Part shown: piece by piece, positions 19,477 through 29,455 of the stretch
How positions within the stretch are numbered: the stretch's first letter is position 1
Layout: each line of letters starts with the position of its first letter
From: Microbacterium sp. MM2322
GTDB taxonomy: Bacteria > Actinomycetota > Actinomycetes > Actinomycetales > Microbacteriaceae
DNA length: 64,000 nt
Assembly: GCF_964186585.1 (NCBI RefSeq)
Contig: NZ_OZ075067.1
Coordinates: forward strand, 1,426,001 to 1,490,000
Reading direction: 5' to 3'
Program-made: the position numbers and the translations under genes
The notes under the pieces: model-generated
Told to the model about the DNA's origin: nothing
Seen by the model: the letters and a program-made list of their open reading frames with translations, nothing else
Databases searched by the model: none

Positions 19477-20796
19477 ATGGCACAGAGTGACGCGCTTTTC
19501 CGTGGAGCGACGCCTCTTGCCGTGAGGATGCGTCCCGCCTCCCTCGACGAGGTCGCCGGACAGACCCACCTGTTGCGGCCGGGCTCGCCCCTCGTCGCCC
19601 TGGCCGACCCCGATCGGGCGACGACGGGTGCCGTGTCGGTGATCCTCTGGGGACCTCCCGGGACGGGCAAGACGACGCTGGCGCAGGCGATCGCCCGGAC
19701 GTCCGGCCGTCGATTCGTCGAACTCTCCGCAGTGACCGCCGGCGTGAAAGACGTCCGGGAGGTGATGCAGGAGGCGATGACGCAGCGCGATCTCTACGGC
19801 GCCTCGACGATCCTCTTCCTCGACGAGATCCATCGCTTCACCAAGGCGCAGCAGGACGCACTGCTGCCCGGCGTCGAGAACGGGTGGGTCATCCTCATCG
19901 CCGCGACGACCGAGAACCCCTCGTTCTCGGTGATCTCCCCGCTGCTGTCGCGCTCACTGCTTCTGACGCTGCAGCCCCTGACCGATGAGGACCTGGGGAT
20001 GCTGGTCGACCGCGCGGTCAGCGATGCGCGGGGCCTCGCCGGCGCTGTGGAGCTCTCCGACGACGCCCGCGCGGCTCTCGTGCATCTCGCTTCGGGTGAC
20101 GCGCGTCGCGCGCTGACGTCCCTCGAGGCAGCAGCATCCATGGCGGAGCCCGGTGACGACGCACCGGTCATCACGGCCGAGCACGTGGCCCAAGCGGTCG
20201 ACCGAGCGTTGCTGCGTTACGACCGGCAGGGCGACGAGCACTACGACGTCATCAGCGCCTTCATCAAGTCCATCCGCGGATCCGATCCGGATGCCGCCAT
20301 CCACTACCTTGCCCGCATGATCGAGGCCGGCGAGGATCCCCGGTTCATCGCACGGCGCCTGGTCATCTCCGCCGCGGAGGACATCGGGCTGGCCGATCCT
20401 CAAGCGCTGCAGATCGCGGTTGCGGCGGCTGACGCCGTGGCGTTCATCGGGATGCCGGAGGGCCGCATCCCGCTCGCGGAAGCGACCGCGTACCTCGCGA
20501 CGACCGCGAAATCCAACGCTGCGTACAACGCCATCAACGCCGCGATCGCGGACGTCCGCGCGGGCGGATTCGGCCGGGTTCCGGTGCACCTGCGGGATGC
20601 CCATTACGCGGGCGCGAAGCGCCTCGGTCACGGCAAGGGGTACATCTACCCGCACGACCTCGAGGTCGGGGTCGCGACCCAGCAGTACCTGCCCGACGAA
20701 CTGCGCGGCCGACGGTACTACGAGCCCACAGGGCGTGGCGTCGAGCGCGACATCTCCGCTCGACTCGAGAAGATTCGGAAGATCCTCGGTGACTGA
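19477..20796 (+). CDS. rarA: Replication-associated recombination ATPase RarA (MgsA)
   Basis: The 439-residue AAA+ ATPase of the RarA/Mgs1/WRNIP1 family acts at stalled forks. It has Walker [10 protein letters not shown], Walker [11 protein letters not shown], sensor AATTENPSF, and the long C-terminal tetramerisation region with [18 protein letters not shown] and [16 protein letters not shown], which is specific to this family. The following TPR-Nudix gene starts inside its last codons with an 8-nt overlap. Confidence 0.95.
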   Translation: MAQSDALFRGATPLAVRMRPASLDEVAGQTHLLRPGSPLVALADPDRATTGAVSVILWGPPGTGKTTLAQAIARTSGRRFVELSAVTAGVKDVREVMQEAMTQRDLYGASTILFLDEIHRFTKAQQDALLPGVENGWVILIAATTENPSFSVISPLLSRSLLLTLQPLTDEDLGMLVDRAVSDARGLAGAVELSDDARAALVHLASGDARRALTSLEAAASMAEPGDDAPVITAEHVAQAVDRALLRYDRQGDEHYDVISAFIKSIRGSDPDAAIHYLARMIEAGEDPRFIARRLVISAAEDIGLADPQALQIAVAAADAVAFIGMPEGRIPLAEATAYLATTAKSNAAYNAINAAIADVRAGGFGRVPVHLRDAHYAGAKRLGHGKGYIYPHDLEVGVATQQYLPDELRGRRYYEPTGRGVERDISARLEKIRKILGD

Positions 20797-21709
20797 CGCA
20801 GCGCGGACGCCCGACGAGTGGGAACGGCGCATCGAGGCCGCCTGGGCGGAAGCGGACGACCGTCAGCCGGACGAACTTCGATCGGCGATGGCTGCCGTAC
20901 TCGCAGAGCTGCCCGAGGGCGACGCGCGTTCCCTGTTCGAGCGCGCCTCTGTCGAGGACTTCCTCGGGGAAGAAGTTGCGGCGATCCCGCTCTACCGGGA
21001 GGCGCTCGCGGCCGGGCTCGCCGCGCCGTTCGAAAGCCAGGCCGTCATCCAGCTCGCGAGTTCGCTGCGGAATGTGGGGGATGCCTCCGGTGCCATCTCG
21101 GTTCTGAAGGGGATATCGCCCACCGACCCACTCGCGCGAGCAGCCGAGGGGTTCCGCGCGCTGGCTCTGTATGACGACGACAAACCCGTGCGCGCGTTGC
21201 GCGCGGCGCTCGACGCGCTCTCCCACGAGGTACCGATGTACGGTCGCGCCCTCCGGTCTTATGCGTCGGACCTTCGGGTGCGTCCCCGCATCCGCGTCAT
21301 CGCGGTCGCGCTCGTGGTGAAAGACGGATACGTGCTGGGCGAGGAGTACGCGGCATCGCCCTCCCGCCGCGCATTCCTGCGCGCCCCGGGCGGGGGAGTG
21401 CAGCCCGGGGAGCGCGCCAACGCTGCCCTCCGTCGCGAGATCGCCGAAGAACTGGGAGCCAGCGTCACAGAGGCGAGCCTGCTCGGCGTGATCGAGAACA
21501 TCTTCGACAACGAGGGGCGTCAAGGACACGAGATCGCCTACGTGTTCGCAGTGCGCAGCCCCGAGTTGGAGTCGCTTCCGCGCGACAGCCGGTTGCCGGT
21601 GCTCGACGGTGACACGTCGGTCGGCTGGTACCGCCTCGATGACCTCCACCCGGATGCGTTCCCCTTCTACCCGCCCGGTGCGCTCGATCTGGCTCGCGGC
21701 CAGGGATGA
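20789..21709 (+). CDS. Fusion of a TPR-like domain and a Nudix hydrolase
   Basis: This is a two-domain 306-residue protein. Residues about 1-165 form a helical tetratricopeptide-like domain ([65 protein letters not shown]), the type found as a free-standing actinobacterial TPR protein. Residues about 166-300 are a Nudix hydrolase with a perfect Nudix box, G202-x5-E208-x7-REIAEELGA (to 224), which binds the catalytic metal. The substrate is unknown. The GTG start overlaps rarA by 8 nt. The ORF also extends upstream inside rarA, but that part is only rarA read out of frame. Confidence 0.88.
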   Translation: MTDAARTPDEWERRIEAAWAEADDRQPDELRSAMAAVLAELPEGDARSLFERASVEDFLGEEVAAIPLYREALAAGLAAPFESQAVIQLASSLRNVGDASGAISVLKGISPTDPLARAAEGFRALALYDDDKPVRALRAALDALSHEVPMYGRALRSYASDLRVRPRIRVIAVALVVKDGYVLGEEYAASPSRRAFLRAPGGGVQPGERANAALRREIAEELGASVTEASLLGVIENIFDNEGRQGHEIAYVFAVRSPELESLPRDSRLPVLDGDTSVGWYRLDDLHPDAFPFYPPGALDLARGQG

Positions 21710-21723
21710 TCGCCCCCTTCTGT

Positions 21724-21875
21724 TAGGCTTAACCGGCTCGAAACCGTGTTTTCGGGCATCCTCTTCTCTCTTTCCCACCTTTCGGCGTGCCCCGGCGTGC
21801 AGTCCGCAAGGGCGAGAGAAGGCGATACGCCCGTGAGCCGTGAAAGACATGGCCACGTCATGGAAGGAAGATTTC
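21724..21875 (+). promoter_or_regulatory. rpsD promoter and structured leader
   Basis: TAGGCT at 21724-21729 is a likely -10. The ensuing leader of about 140 nt has a small hairpin (CGAAAC near 21739 with GTTTTCG at 21748) and a perfect 8-bp long-range pairing, CTTCTCTC (21763-21770) with GAGAGAAG (21814-21821). GGAAGGAAG (21862-21870) is the ribosome binding site. Ribosomal protein S4 often controls its own synthesis, so the leader is a candidate S4-binding site; that is inference. Confidence 0.45.
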
Positions 21876-22505
21876 GTGGCAACGAAGTCCCAGGACCGCC
21901 GCAAGGTGCGCCTCTCGCGCGCCCTCGGCATCGCACTGACCCCCAAGGCCGCCCGCTACCTCGAGAAGCGTCCCTACGCTCCCGGTGAGCACGGCCGCAC
22001 CAAGCGCAAGCAGGACAGCGACTACGCCGTCCGTCTCCGCGAGAAGCAGCGTCTGCGCGAGCAGTACGGCATCCGCGAGAAGCAGATGCGCAACACGTTC
22101 AACGAGGCCCGCCGCACGGAGGGTCTGACGGGTGAGAACCTGGTCGAGCTCCTCGAGATGCGTCTCGACTCGCTCGTGCTCCGTTCGGGCTTCGCCCGCA
22201 CGACCGCACAGGCGCGTCAGCTCGTCGTGCACCGTCACATCCTCGTCGACGGCCAGCTCGTCGACCGCCCGTCCTTCCGCGTGAAGCCGGGCCAGACGAT
22301 CCACGTCAAGGCCAAGAGCGAGGCTCTGGAGCCGTTCCAGGTCGCAGCCGCCGGCGGTCACGCCGAGGTCCTGCCCCCGGTTCCCGGCTACCTGTCGGTC
22401 GAGCTCGACAAGCTGCAGGCCCGTCTCGAGCGTCGCCCCAAGCGCGCCGAGGTTCCGGTGACCTGTGAAGTCCAGCTCGTCGTCGAGTACTACGCCGCGC
22501 GCTAA
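21876..22505 (+). CDS. rpsD: 30S ribosomal protein S4
   Basis: The 209-residue primary 16S rRNA-binding protein has the S4 RNA-binding domain (LEMRLDSLVLRSGFARTTAQARQLVVHRHILVDGQ). It begins MATKSQDRRKVRLSRALGI. GTG at 21876 is chosen over the upstream in-frame ATG at 21840 because GGAAGGAAG lies 5 nt before it and the N-terminus matches the family. The N-terminus lacks the zinc-binding cysteines, so it is a zinc-independent form. It stands alone here, away from the alpha operon. Confidence 0.95.
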   Translation: MATKSQDRRKVRLSRALGIALTPKAARYLEKRPYAPGEHGRTKRKQDSDYAVRLREKQRLREQYGIREKQMRNTFNEARRTEGLTGENLVELLEMRLDSLVLRSGFARTTAQARQLVVHRHILVDGQLVDRPSFRVKPGQTIHVKAKSEALEPFQVAAAGGHAEVLPPVPGYLSVELDKLQARLERRPKRAEVPVTCEVQLVVEYYAAR

Positions 22506-22537
22506 GCGCAGCATGCGCCGCTCGGATCGAGCGGTTC

Positions 22538-22575
22538 GAAGGGGCGTCGGGTTCACCCGGCGCCCCTTCTGCTTT
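22538..22575 (+). terminator. rpsD terminator
   Basis: GAAGGGGCG (22538-22546) pairs with CGCCCCTTC (22561-22569), with an inner CGGG/CCCG stem, and is followed by a T-rich TCTGCTTT. It lies 33 nt after the rpsD stop and is the clearest intrinsic terminator in the window. Confidence 0.8.
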
Positions 22576-22593
22576 GCACCTAACATGGACCCC

Positions 22594-22815
22594 ATGAAGA
22601 AAGTCCTCTGGTTCCTGATGGGCATCGCCGGCGGTTTCATCGCCGCTCACCTGATCAACAAGGACCCTCGAGGCCAGGAAGTCCTCGCCGAGGTCGATCT
22701 CCGCATCTCCGAGTTCACGGACCGGATGGCCGACGCGTACCGGACCCAGGAGGCCAAGATCGAGGGCCTCGTGGCGGACGCGAAGGATGCTGCGGCCGCC
22801 CAGCTCGACGACTGA
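22594..22815 (+). CDS. Small membrane-anchored protein of unknown function
   Basis: The 73-residue protein has an N-terminal hydrophobic helix (MKKVLWFLMGIAGGFIAAHLI) and a charged amphipathic C-terminal helix (FTDRMADAYRTQEAKIEGLVADAKDAAAAQL), the general layout of YtxH-like proteins. The ATG at 22594 is preferred over the in-frame ATG at 22585 because TAACAT (22581-22586) would be a -10 box 7 nt before it and would overlap the other start. It lies between rpsD and alaS, and its function is not known. Confidence 0.75.
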   Translation: MKKVLWFLMGIAGGFIAAHLINKDPRGQEVLAEVDLRISEFTDRMADAYRTQEAKIEGLVADAKDAAAAQLDD

Positions 22816-22882
22816 CCTACCCCCATCTCCCGGCCGCGACCCACGGGGCGCGGCTGATCACGCATGCAGTTGAGGACACACG

Positions 22883-25549
22883 ATGAAGACCGCTGAGATC
22901 GCCCGGCGTTACCTGGACTACTTCGAGAAGAAGGGGCACACGATCGTGCCCTCGGCATCCCTCGTCAGCGATGATCCGGCTCTCCTGTTCACGGTCGCTG
23001 GCATGGTCCCTTTCATCCCGTATCTCTCGGGCGATGTGCCCGCCCCCTACAAGCGCGCGGCGGACAACCAGAAGTGCATCCGCACGAACGACATCGAAGA
23101 GGTCGGCAAGACCCCGCGTCACGGCACGTTCTTCCAGATGCTCGGCAACTGGTCGTTCGGCGACTACTTCAAGAAGGACGCGATCCGTTACGCGTGGGAG
23201 TTGCTCACGACTCCCGACGAGGACGGCGGCCTCGGGTTCGACCCGAAGGACCTCTGGGTCACGGTCTACGAAGAGGATGACGAGGCGATCCAGCTCTGGC
23301 TCGAGCACTCGACCCTCCCCGAGGAGCGCATCCAGCGCCTGGGCAAGGACACGAACTACTGGACCACGGGCCTTCCAGGCCCGGCGGGCCCCTGCTCGGA
23401 GATCTTCTTCGACCGCGGCCCCGCCTACGGGATCGACGGCGGTCCGGCGACGGACGACGATCGGTACGTCGAGATCTGGAACCTCGTCTTCATGCAGTAC
23501 GAGATCACGAACGTGCGATCCAAGTACGAGTTCGACATCATCGGTGATCTGCCGGCTCAGAACATCGACACCGGGATGGGCCTCGAGCGTGTCGCGTTCA
23601 TCAAGCAGGGCGTCGACAACATGTACGAGACCGACCAGGTCCGTCCCGTGCTCGACAAGGCGGTCGAACTCTCCGGCAAGCGTTACGGCGAGAACCACGA
23701 GGACGACGTCCGTTTCCGCGTGGTGGCCGACCACATCCGGTCCTCGCTCATGCTGCTCTCCGACGGCGTGACGCCGGCGAACGACGGCCGTGGGTACATC
23801 CTCCGGCGGCTCATGCGCCGCGCCATCCGTTCGATGCGGCTGCTCGGCGTCGACGGCCCCACGTTCGCCGAGCTGTTCGCCGTCTCGCGCGACGCGATGA
23901 AGGAGTCCTACCCCGTCGTCGAGACCGACTATGCGCGGCTTTCGCAGTATGCGCTGGCCGAAGAGGCGACCTTCCTCCGCACCCTCGCAAGCGGCTCGGA
24001 GATCCTCGACACGTCCATCGAGTCGGCGAAGTCGACCCAGTCGAGTGCGCTCAGCGGATCGCAGGCGTTCCTGCTGCACGACACCTACGGCTTCCCGATC
24101 GACCTCACGCTCGAAATCGCCGAAGAAGCGGGCCTCACGGTCGACCGCGCCGGGTTCGACACGCTCATGAAGGAGCAGCGCGACCGCGCGAAGGCGGATG
24201 CCCGCTCGCGCAAGGGCCAGCTGGCCGACACGAGCATCTACCGCGATTTCCGTGCGCTCGGCGAGACGGTCTTCACCGGGTACACCGACCTTGAGACGGA
24301 ATCGCGGATTCTCGGCATCCTCGTCGACGGCGCACCCGCCGATCGCGCGTCGCAGGGACAGATCGCGGAAGTGATCGTCGCCGAGACCGCTCTCTACGCG
24401 GAATCGGGCGGACAGGTCGCCGACAAGGGCGTCATCGTGGGCCCCGGCTACGAGCTCGAGGTCCTCGACGTCCAGAAGCCCGTCCCGGGTCTCATCAGCC
24501 ACACCGTCGAGGTGACGACCGGTGAGGTCGCCGTCGGACACGTCGCGACGACGGTGGTGGATGCCGCGAACCGCCGCGCGGCCGCGCAGGCGCACTCCGC
24601 GACCCACCTCGTGCACGCCGCGCTCCGCGACACGCTCGGCAAGAGTGCGACACAGGCGGGCTCGCTGAACCGTGCCGGCTACCTCCGCTTCGACTTCTCG
24701 TGGGGGCAGGCGCTGTCGCCCGAGACGCGCAGCGAGATCGAAGAGATCGCCAACAACGCCGTCCGTGACGACCTCGAGGTCACCACCCGTGTCGTGTCGC
24801 TCGACGAGGCGAAGGCTGCCGGTGCGATGGCGCTGTTCGGCGAAAAGTACGGCGACACCGTCCGCATGGTCGACATCGGCGGCCCGTGGTCGCGAGAACT
24901 CTGCGCGGGCACCCACGTGTCCTCGAGCGCGCAGGTCGGGCTCATCAACCTCGTGGGGGAGTCGTCGGTGGGCGCCTCCAACCGACGCGTCGAGGCTCTC
25001 GTCGGCCAGGATGCGTTCCGCGAGCTCGCCGCCGAACGAGCGATCGTGTCGCAGTTGACGTCGGGCCTGAAGATCCCGCGGGATCAGCTTCCTACTCGCA
25101 TCGCGGAGCTCCAGGCGAGCCTGAAGGCCGCCGAGAAGAAGATCGCCCAGTTCGAGGCGAAGGCACTCGGTGAGCGTGTTCCGGCCCTCGCGGCTTCGGC
25201 GGTCTCCGCCGGCGCGTACCGTGTCATCGCCCAGTCCGTGGGCACGGTGGGGTCCGCAGATGACCTGCGCTCACTGGCGCTTCAGATCCGCGAACGTCTG
25301 GGTTCCGACGCCGGTGTGGTCGCCCTCGGCGGGGAGGCGGGCGGACGTCCGGTTGTCATCGTCGCCACGAATGAAGCTGCCCGCGCCGCGGGAGCGAAAG
25401 CCGGGTCACTGGCCAAGACCGCCGCGGGAGTCCTCGGCGGTGGCGGCGGTGGACGTGACGACGTCGCGCAGGGCGGCGGGACGGATGCGTCGGCCCTGCC
25501 CACGGCGCTGAAGAGCATCGTCGCGGCACTGGAGGGTGCGACCGCGTGA
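22883..25549 (+). CDS. alaS: Alanyl-tRNA synthetase
   Basis: The 888-residue class II synthetase has the catalytic domain from the N-terminus (YLDYFEKKGHTIVPSASLV, MLGNWSFGDYFKKDAI), an editing domain with the zinc-binding HSATH and CAGTHV motifs, and a glycine-rich C-terminal C-Ala domain (VLGGGGGGRDDVAQGGG). It charges tRNA-Ala and clears Ser/Gly mischarging. ruvX overlaps its end by 4 nt. Confidence 0.97.
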   Translation: MKTAEIARRYLDYFEKKGHTIVPSASLVSDDPALLFTVAGMVPFIPYLSGDVPAPYKRAADNQKCIRTNDIEEVGKTPRHGTFFQMLGNWSFGDYFKKDAIRYAWELLTTPDEDGGLGFDPKDLWVTVYEEDDEAIQLWLEHSTLPEERIQRLGKDTNYWTTGLPGPAGPCSEIFFDRGPAYGIDGGPATDDDRYVEIWNLVFMQYEITNVRSKYEFDIIGDLPAQNIDTGMGLERVAFIKQGVDNMYETDQVRPVLDKAVELSGKRYGENHEDDVRFRVVADHIRSSLMLLSDGVTPANDGRGYILRRLMRRAIRSMRLLGVDGPTFAELFAVSRDAMKESYPVVETDYARLSQYALAEEATFLRTLASGSEILDTSIESAKSTQSSALSGSQAFLLHDTYGFPIDLTLEIAEEAGLTVDRAGFDTLMKEQRDRAKADARSRKGQLADTSIYRDFRALGETVFTGYTDLETESRILGILVDGAPADRASQGQIAEVIVAETALYAESGGQVADKGVIVGPGYELEVLDVQKPVPGLISHTVEVTTGEVAVGHVATTVVDAANRRAAAQAHSATHLVHAALRDTLGKSATQAGSLNRAGYLRFDFSWGQALSPETRSEIEEIANNAVRDDLEVTTRVVSLDEAKAAGAMALFGEKYGDTVRMVDIGGPWSRELCAGTHVSSSAQVGLINLVGESSVGASNRRVEALVGQDAFRELAAERAIVSQLTSGLKIPRDQLPTRIAELQASLKAAEKKIAQFEAKALGERVPALAASAVSAGAYRVIAQSVGTVGSADDLRSLALQIRERLGSDAGVVALGGEAGGRPVVIVATNEAARAAGAKAGSLAKTAAGVLGGGGGGRDDVAQGGGTDASALPTALKSIVAALEGATA

Positions 25550-25998
25550 CGGGCTTCCGCCGCGGGGTGCGCCTCGGCATCGACGTCGGACGCGCTCGCG
25601 TCGGCGTCGCGCGGTGCGACCCCGACGGGATGCTGGCGGTGCCGGTGGAGACTGTCCCCCGGTCCGAGACCTCGGTCGCCCGGATCGTCGAGATCGCTCG
25701 CGAGTACGGCGCGATCGAAGTCCTCGTGGGTCTACCGATCAGCCTCGCGGGCTCCGAGACGGCCTCCACGGCCGACGCGCGCGACTTCGCGGACGAACTC
25801 CACGCATCTCTCGACGTGCCCGTTCGCCTGGTCGATGAGCGGCTGAGCACGGTGTCGGCGAATGCCGTCCTCCGGCAGAATGGGCGTTCGCAGAAGTCAT
25901 CTCGTAGGATTGTCGACCAGATCGCCGCGGTCGTTCTCCTCCAGCAGGCGATCGACGTCGAGAAGAGCACCGGTAACCCGTCCGGTGCGGCGCTGTAG
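25546..25998 (+). CDS. ruvX: Putative pre-16S rRNA nuclease / Holliday junction resolvase-like RuvX (YqgF)
   Basis: The 150-residue RNase H-fold protein opens with RLGIDVGRARVGVARCDPDG, carrying the first catalytic Asp, and has LVGLPISLAG and VRLVDERLSTVSAN further on. YqgF proteins trim the 5' end of 16S rRNA in E. coli; Holliday junction cleavage has also been reported for relatives. The GTG start overlaps alaS by 4 nt, a conserved pairing. The stop is TAG. Confidence 0.94.
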   Translation: MTGFRRGVRLGIDVGRARVGVARCDPDGMLAVPVETVPRSETSVARIVEIAREYGAIEVLVGLPISLAGSETASTADARDFADELHASLDVPVRLVDERLSTVSANAVLRQNGRSQKSSRRIVDQIAAVVLLQQAIDVEKSTGNPSGAAL

Positions 25999-26017
25999 GA
26001 GACGCAGGAGTCCACCG

Positions 26018-27394
26018 ATGACCGAGACCCCGTCGCGCGACGACCGCCCCGGCGCACCCTCTCCGGAGCCGTCCGCTCCGGCTGAGGAAGACGCTCCCTC
26101 ATCGCGCCGCGCCGCGCGGGAAGCGCTGCGCCAGAGCCCGGGAACCGCTCCGGACCCGGCAGTGGATGCGGCATCCGTCGCCCCTTCTCAGCCGGCTGCG
26201 GCGGAGCGGACGGTCACGTCCTCCACTGCGCCGCTCGAAGCGCTCTTCGAGGACGAAGGCCTGAAGGCCCCGTCGGCATCCGCGAGTCCGCCGGACCGTG
26301 ACCGGCGAAAGAGTCGGATCGCCGCGTGGGGTGTTTTCGCTGTCGTGATCGCGATCATCGGGGGCCTCGTCGGCGGCGGCTTCGTGGTCTTCCACACCTA
26401 TGAGGACCAGATCCGCAAGGTCATGGGGTGGGAGGAGCCGAAGGATTACGAGGCAGGCATCGCCGAGGGCGAAGCGAGCGTCACCGTCCTCTCGGGTCAG
26501 ACCGGGGCGGACATCTCGCGCGCGTTGTTCGACGCCGGCGTCACGAAGACCACAGACGCGTTCTACTCGTACCTCATCGAGAGCGGTGAGGACCCCAACG
26601 TCCTGAAGCCGGGGGTCTACTCCCTGCAGAAGAAGATGACCTCCAAGGCCGTGTTCGCGGCACTGCTCGACCCCGCGAACAAGCAGGAGTACACCGCGCA
26701 GCTGCGCGAAGGGCTGACGGTCGCGCAGTCCGTCCCGCGAATCGCGGAAGGCGTCGGCCTCCCTCTGAAGGACGTGGAGGCGGCGGTGAAGGATCCCGGT
26801 GCCTACGGCGTGAAGGCGCAGAGCCTCGAGGGGTGGCTGTTCCCGGCGACCTACACCTTCGACCCGGACGTGACAGCCAAAGAGGTCATCCAGACGATGG
26901 TCGACCGGACGGTTTCCGCGCTGGACGACGCCGGTGTTCCCGCAGACCAGCGAGAGAAGATCCTGACGGTCGCGTCGATCATCGAGAAGGAAGCGCGGAA
27001 CGAAGACGACTTCTACAAGGTGTCGCGCGTCATCCAGAACCGTCTGGACCCGGCGATCAGCGACACCAATGGACTCCTCCAAATGGACTCGACGGCCCAG
27101 TACCCGTTCGCGGATCGCGAGGGCGGAACCAGCTCGCGCGCCGAGGAACTTGCAGATGACAACGGCTGGAACACGTACAAGAAGGCAGGGTTGCCGATCA
27201 CACCGATCGCCAACCCCGGTGAGCTCGCCATGAAGGCGGCCCTGAATCCCGCCGAGGGGCCGTGGCAGTACTTCGTCACGGTCAACCTCGACACGGGCGA
27301 GACCGTCTTCTCGGCGACGTTCGCAGAACACGAGAAAGCCGTCGCCCAGTACCAGAAGTGGTGCCGAGACAACCCTGACGGCGGCTGCTCCTGA
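26018..27394 (+). CDS. mltG: Endolytic murein transglycosylase MltG
   Basis: MltG cuts nascent peptidoglycan glycan strands at the membrane. The 458-residue protein has a disordered, acidic and Pro/Ser-rich cytoplasmic head (1-98), one membrane helix (about 101-125), a LysM-like region, and the YceG catalytic domain with SIIEKEARNEDDF, whose first Glu is catalytic, and NGLLQMDSTAQY. The long head is typical of actinobacteria. The ATG at 26018 has CAGGAG 7 nt upstream. aroE starts on its last base. Confidence 0.94.
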   Translation: MTETPSRDDRPGAPSPEPSAPAEEDAPSSRRAAREALRQSPGTAPDPAVDAASVAPSQPAAAERTVTSSTAPLEALFEDEGLKAPSASASPPDRDRRKSRIAAWGVFAVVIAIIGGLVGGGFVVFHTYEDQIRKVMGWEEPKDYEAGIAEGEASVTVLSGQTGADISRALFDAGVTKTTDAFYSYLIESGEDPNVLKPGVYSLQKKMTSKAVFAALLDPANKQEYTAQLREGLTVAQSVPRIAEGVGLPLKDVEAAVKDPGAYGVKAQSLEGWLFPATYTFDPDVTAKEVIQTMVDRTVSALDDAGVPADQREKILTVASIIEKEARNEDDFYKVSRVIQNRLDPAISDTNGLLQMDSTAQYPFADREGGTSSRAEELADDNGWNTYKKAGLPITPIANPGELAMKAALNPAEGPWQYFVTVNLDTGETVFSATFAEHEKAVAQYQKWCRDNPDGGCS

Positions 27395-28224
27395 TGACGG
27401 CCGCCCTGGAGGTCTGGGGCGACCCGATCGGGCACAGCCTGTCGCCCGCCATGCACACCGCGGCGTACGCGTTCCTCGGCTGGGACTGGACGTACGGCCG
27501 TCGCCGCGTCGACGAGAGCACCTTCGCTGCGGAGCTCGCCTCGCTGGATCCCGCCCACCGCGGACTCTCCCTCACCATGCCCCTGAAGCACGCGGCGTTC
27601 GCGGCCGCGTCCGAGCGAGACGCTCGATCGACCCTCACGGGGGCAGCGAACACCCTCGTCCGGTCGGTCGGGGGCTGGCGGGCCTTCCACACGGATGCCG
27701 GGGGCATCGTCTCGGCGCTCGGCGAGCAGGGCGTCGTGACCGCCGAACGGGCGCGCATCGTCGGTGCGGGAGCGACGGCATCCGCGGCACTCGTGGCGTT
27801 GGCGGAGCTGGGTGTTCGCGAGGTCGAGGTGGCCGCACGAAGGCCTGACGCCGCGGCCGAACTGATCGCACTGGGGGAGCGGGTCGGTGTGCGTGTGACG
27901 GCTGTTCCTCTCAGCGGCGGGCATCCGCACGAGATGGATGTGACGGTCGCCACACTGCCGGGCGGAGTCTCCATCCCGATCGCCGTCGCCGATGCCCTCG
28001 CAGCGACCGGCGGCGTCCTGATGGACGTCGTCTACGGGCACTGGCCCACCGACCTGTCGCAGGCGTGGGAGCGCGCGGGGCGTCTCGCGCGAGGCGGGGA
28101 GGGGATGCTCCTGCACCAAGCCGTGCTGCAGATCCGCGCGTTCGCCACCGGCGACGTGGCGGACCCCCTGCCGCGGGAGGACGAAGTCGTGGCGGTCATG
28201 CGCCGCGCGCTCGTGGGAGACTAG
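27394..28224 (+). CDS. aroE: Shikimate dehydrogenase
   Basis: The 276-residue protein reduces 3-dehydroshikimate with NADPH. The substrate-binding half has [22 protein letters not shown] and [10 protein letters not shown], with the catalytic Lys in the latter. The Rossmann half begins near [20 protein letters not shown], a variant nucleotide loop. It lacks the usual long NADP-specific motif, so it might be an AroE-like paralogue, but it is the only aroE in the operon. It begins on the last base of mltG and is 4 nt before aroC. Confidence 0.9.
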   Translation: MTAALEVWGDPIGHSLSPAMHTAAYAFLGWDWTYGRRRVDESTFAAELASLDPAHRGLSLTMPLKHAAFAAASERDARSTLTGAANTLVRSVGGWRAFHTDAGGIVSALGEQGVVTAERARIVGAGATASAALVALAELGVREVEVAARRPDAAAELIALGERVGVRVTAVPLSGGHPHEMDVTVATLPGGVSIPIAVADALAATGGVLMDVVYGHWPTDLSQAWERAGRLARGGEGMLLHQAVLQIRAFATGDVADPLPREDEVVAVMRRALVGD

Positions 28225-28228
28225 GGCA

Positions 28229-29455
28229 ATGCTCCGCGTCCTGACCGCCGGCGAATCCCACGGCCCCGAACTCGTCGCCATCATGGAGGGCCTGCCCTCC
28301 GGCGTCCCCGTCTCGCTCGACGCGATCCGCGCCGACCTGGCTCGACGCAAGCTCGGCTATGGCCGCGGCTCGCGGATGAAGTTCGAGGAGGACGAGCTCG
28401 CCCTCTCCGGCGGCGTCCGCCACGGCCTGTCGCTCGGGAGCCCCATCGCTCTGCGCATCGGCAACACCGAATGGCCGAAGTGGGTCGAGGTCATGAGCCC
28501 TGAACCCATCGACCTGACCGAGCGTTCGCGTGGCCGTGGCGCGGCGCTCACACGTCCTCGTCCCGGTCACGCCGATCTTGTCGGCATGCAGAAGTACGAC
28601 TTCGACGAGGCCCGTCCGATCCTCGAGCGCGCGAGCGCCCGGGAGACGGCCGCGCGCGTCGCGCTGGGCGCCATTGCGCGGGGATTCCTGTCCGAGCTCG
28701 GCATCCGCCTCGTGAGCCACACGCTCTCGATCGGCCCCGTCCAGGTGCCCGAGGGTTCCGAACTGCCCGGCCCCGACGACGTCGACGCACTCGACGCCGA
28801 TCCGCTCCGGTGCTTCGACGCCGCGACGTCCGAGCGGATGGTCGCCGAGGTCGACGCCGCGAAAAAGGACGGCGACACGCTCGGCGGCATCGTCGAAGTC
28901 CTCGCCTACGGCCTGCCGCCGGGGCTCGGGTCTCACGTCCACTGGGACCGTCGCCTCGACGGGAAGCTGGCCCAGGCTCTCATGAGTATCCAGGCGATCA
29001 AGGGCGTCGAGGTCGGCGACGGGTTCGAGACCACGCGCCGGCGAGGGTCCGCTGCCCATGACGAGCTCTTCGTGACGACCGACGGCATCACCCGTGCCTC
29101 CGACCGCGCCGGTGGCACCGAAGGCGGCATGTCCACCGGAACCGTCCTTCGTGTCCGCGCCGGCATGAAGCCGATCGCCACCATCCCGCACGCGCTGCGG
29201 ACGGTCGATGTCGCGACCGGTGAGACCGCCGCGGCCCATCACCAGCGTTCCGACGTCTGCGCCGTTCCGGCTGCGGGCGTCGTCGCCGAGGCGATGGTCG
29301 CGATCGTGCTCGCCGACGCTGTGCTCGAGAAGTTCGGCGGGGACAGCATCCGCGAGACCCGGCGCAACGTCGAGACCTACCTCGCGGCGATCCCCGAGAC
29401 GCTGAAGACGACTCCTGCGTCGGAGGCGGCCCTCCTCGCGCATGACCTCGCCTGA
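28229..29455 (+). CDS. aroC: Chorismate synthase
   Basis: The 408-residue enzyme catalyses the last step of the shikimate pathway with reduced FMN. It opens with [15 protein letters not shown] and shows the diagnostic [28 protein letters not shown] and [20 protein letters not shown] motifs. aroK starts 14 nt before its stop. Confidence 0.97.
   Translation: MLRVLTAGESHGPELVAIMEGLPSGVPVSLDAIRADLARRKLGYGRGSRMKFEEDELALSGGVRHGLSLGSPIALRIGNTEWPKWVEVMSPEPIDLTERSRGRGAALTRPRPGHADLVGMQKYDFDEARPILERASARETAARVALGAIARGFLSELGIRLVSHTLSIGPVQVPEGSELPGPDDVDALDADPLRCFDAATSERMVAEVDAAKKDGDTLGGIVEVLAYGLPPGLGSHVHWDRRLDGKLAQALMSIQAIKGVEVGDGFETTRRRGSAAHDELFVTTDGITRASDRAGGTEGGMSTGTVLRVRAGMKPIATIPHALRTVDVATGETAAAHHQRSDVCAVPAAGVVAEAMVAIVLADAVLEKFGGDSIRETRRNVETYLAAIPETLKTTPASEAALLAHDLA

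Noticed and set aside
21840..21875. Upstream ATG as the rpsD start
   Set aside because: It adds 12 residues not found in S4 and has no ribosome binding site, whereas GTG 21876 has GGAAGGAAG 5 nt upstream.
22833..22854. Terminator before alaS (GCCGCG/CGCGGC)
   Set aside because: The stem is only 6 bp with a 10-nt loop and no T-run follows, so it is not listed as a feature.
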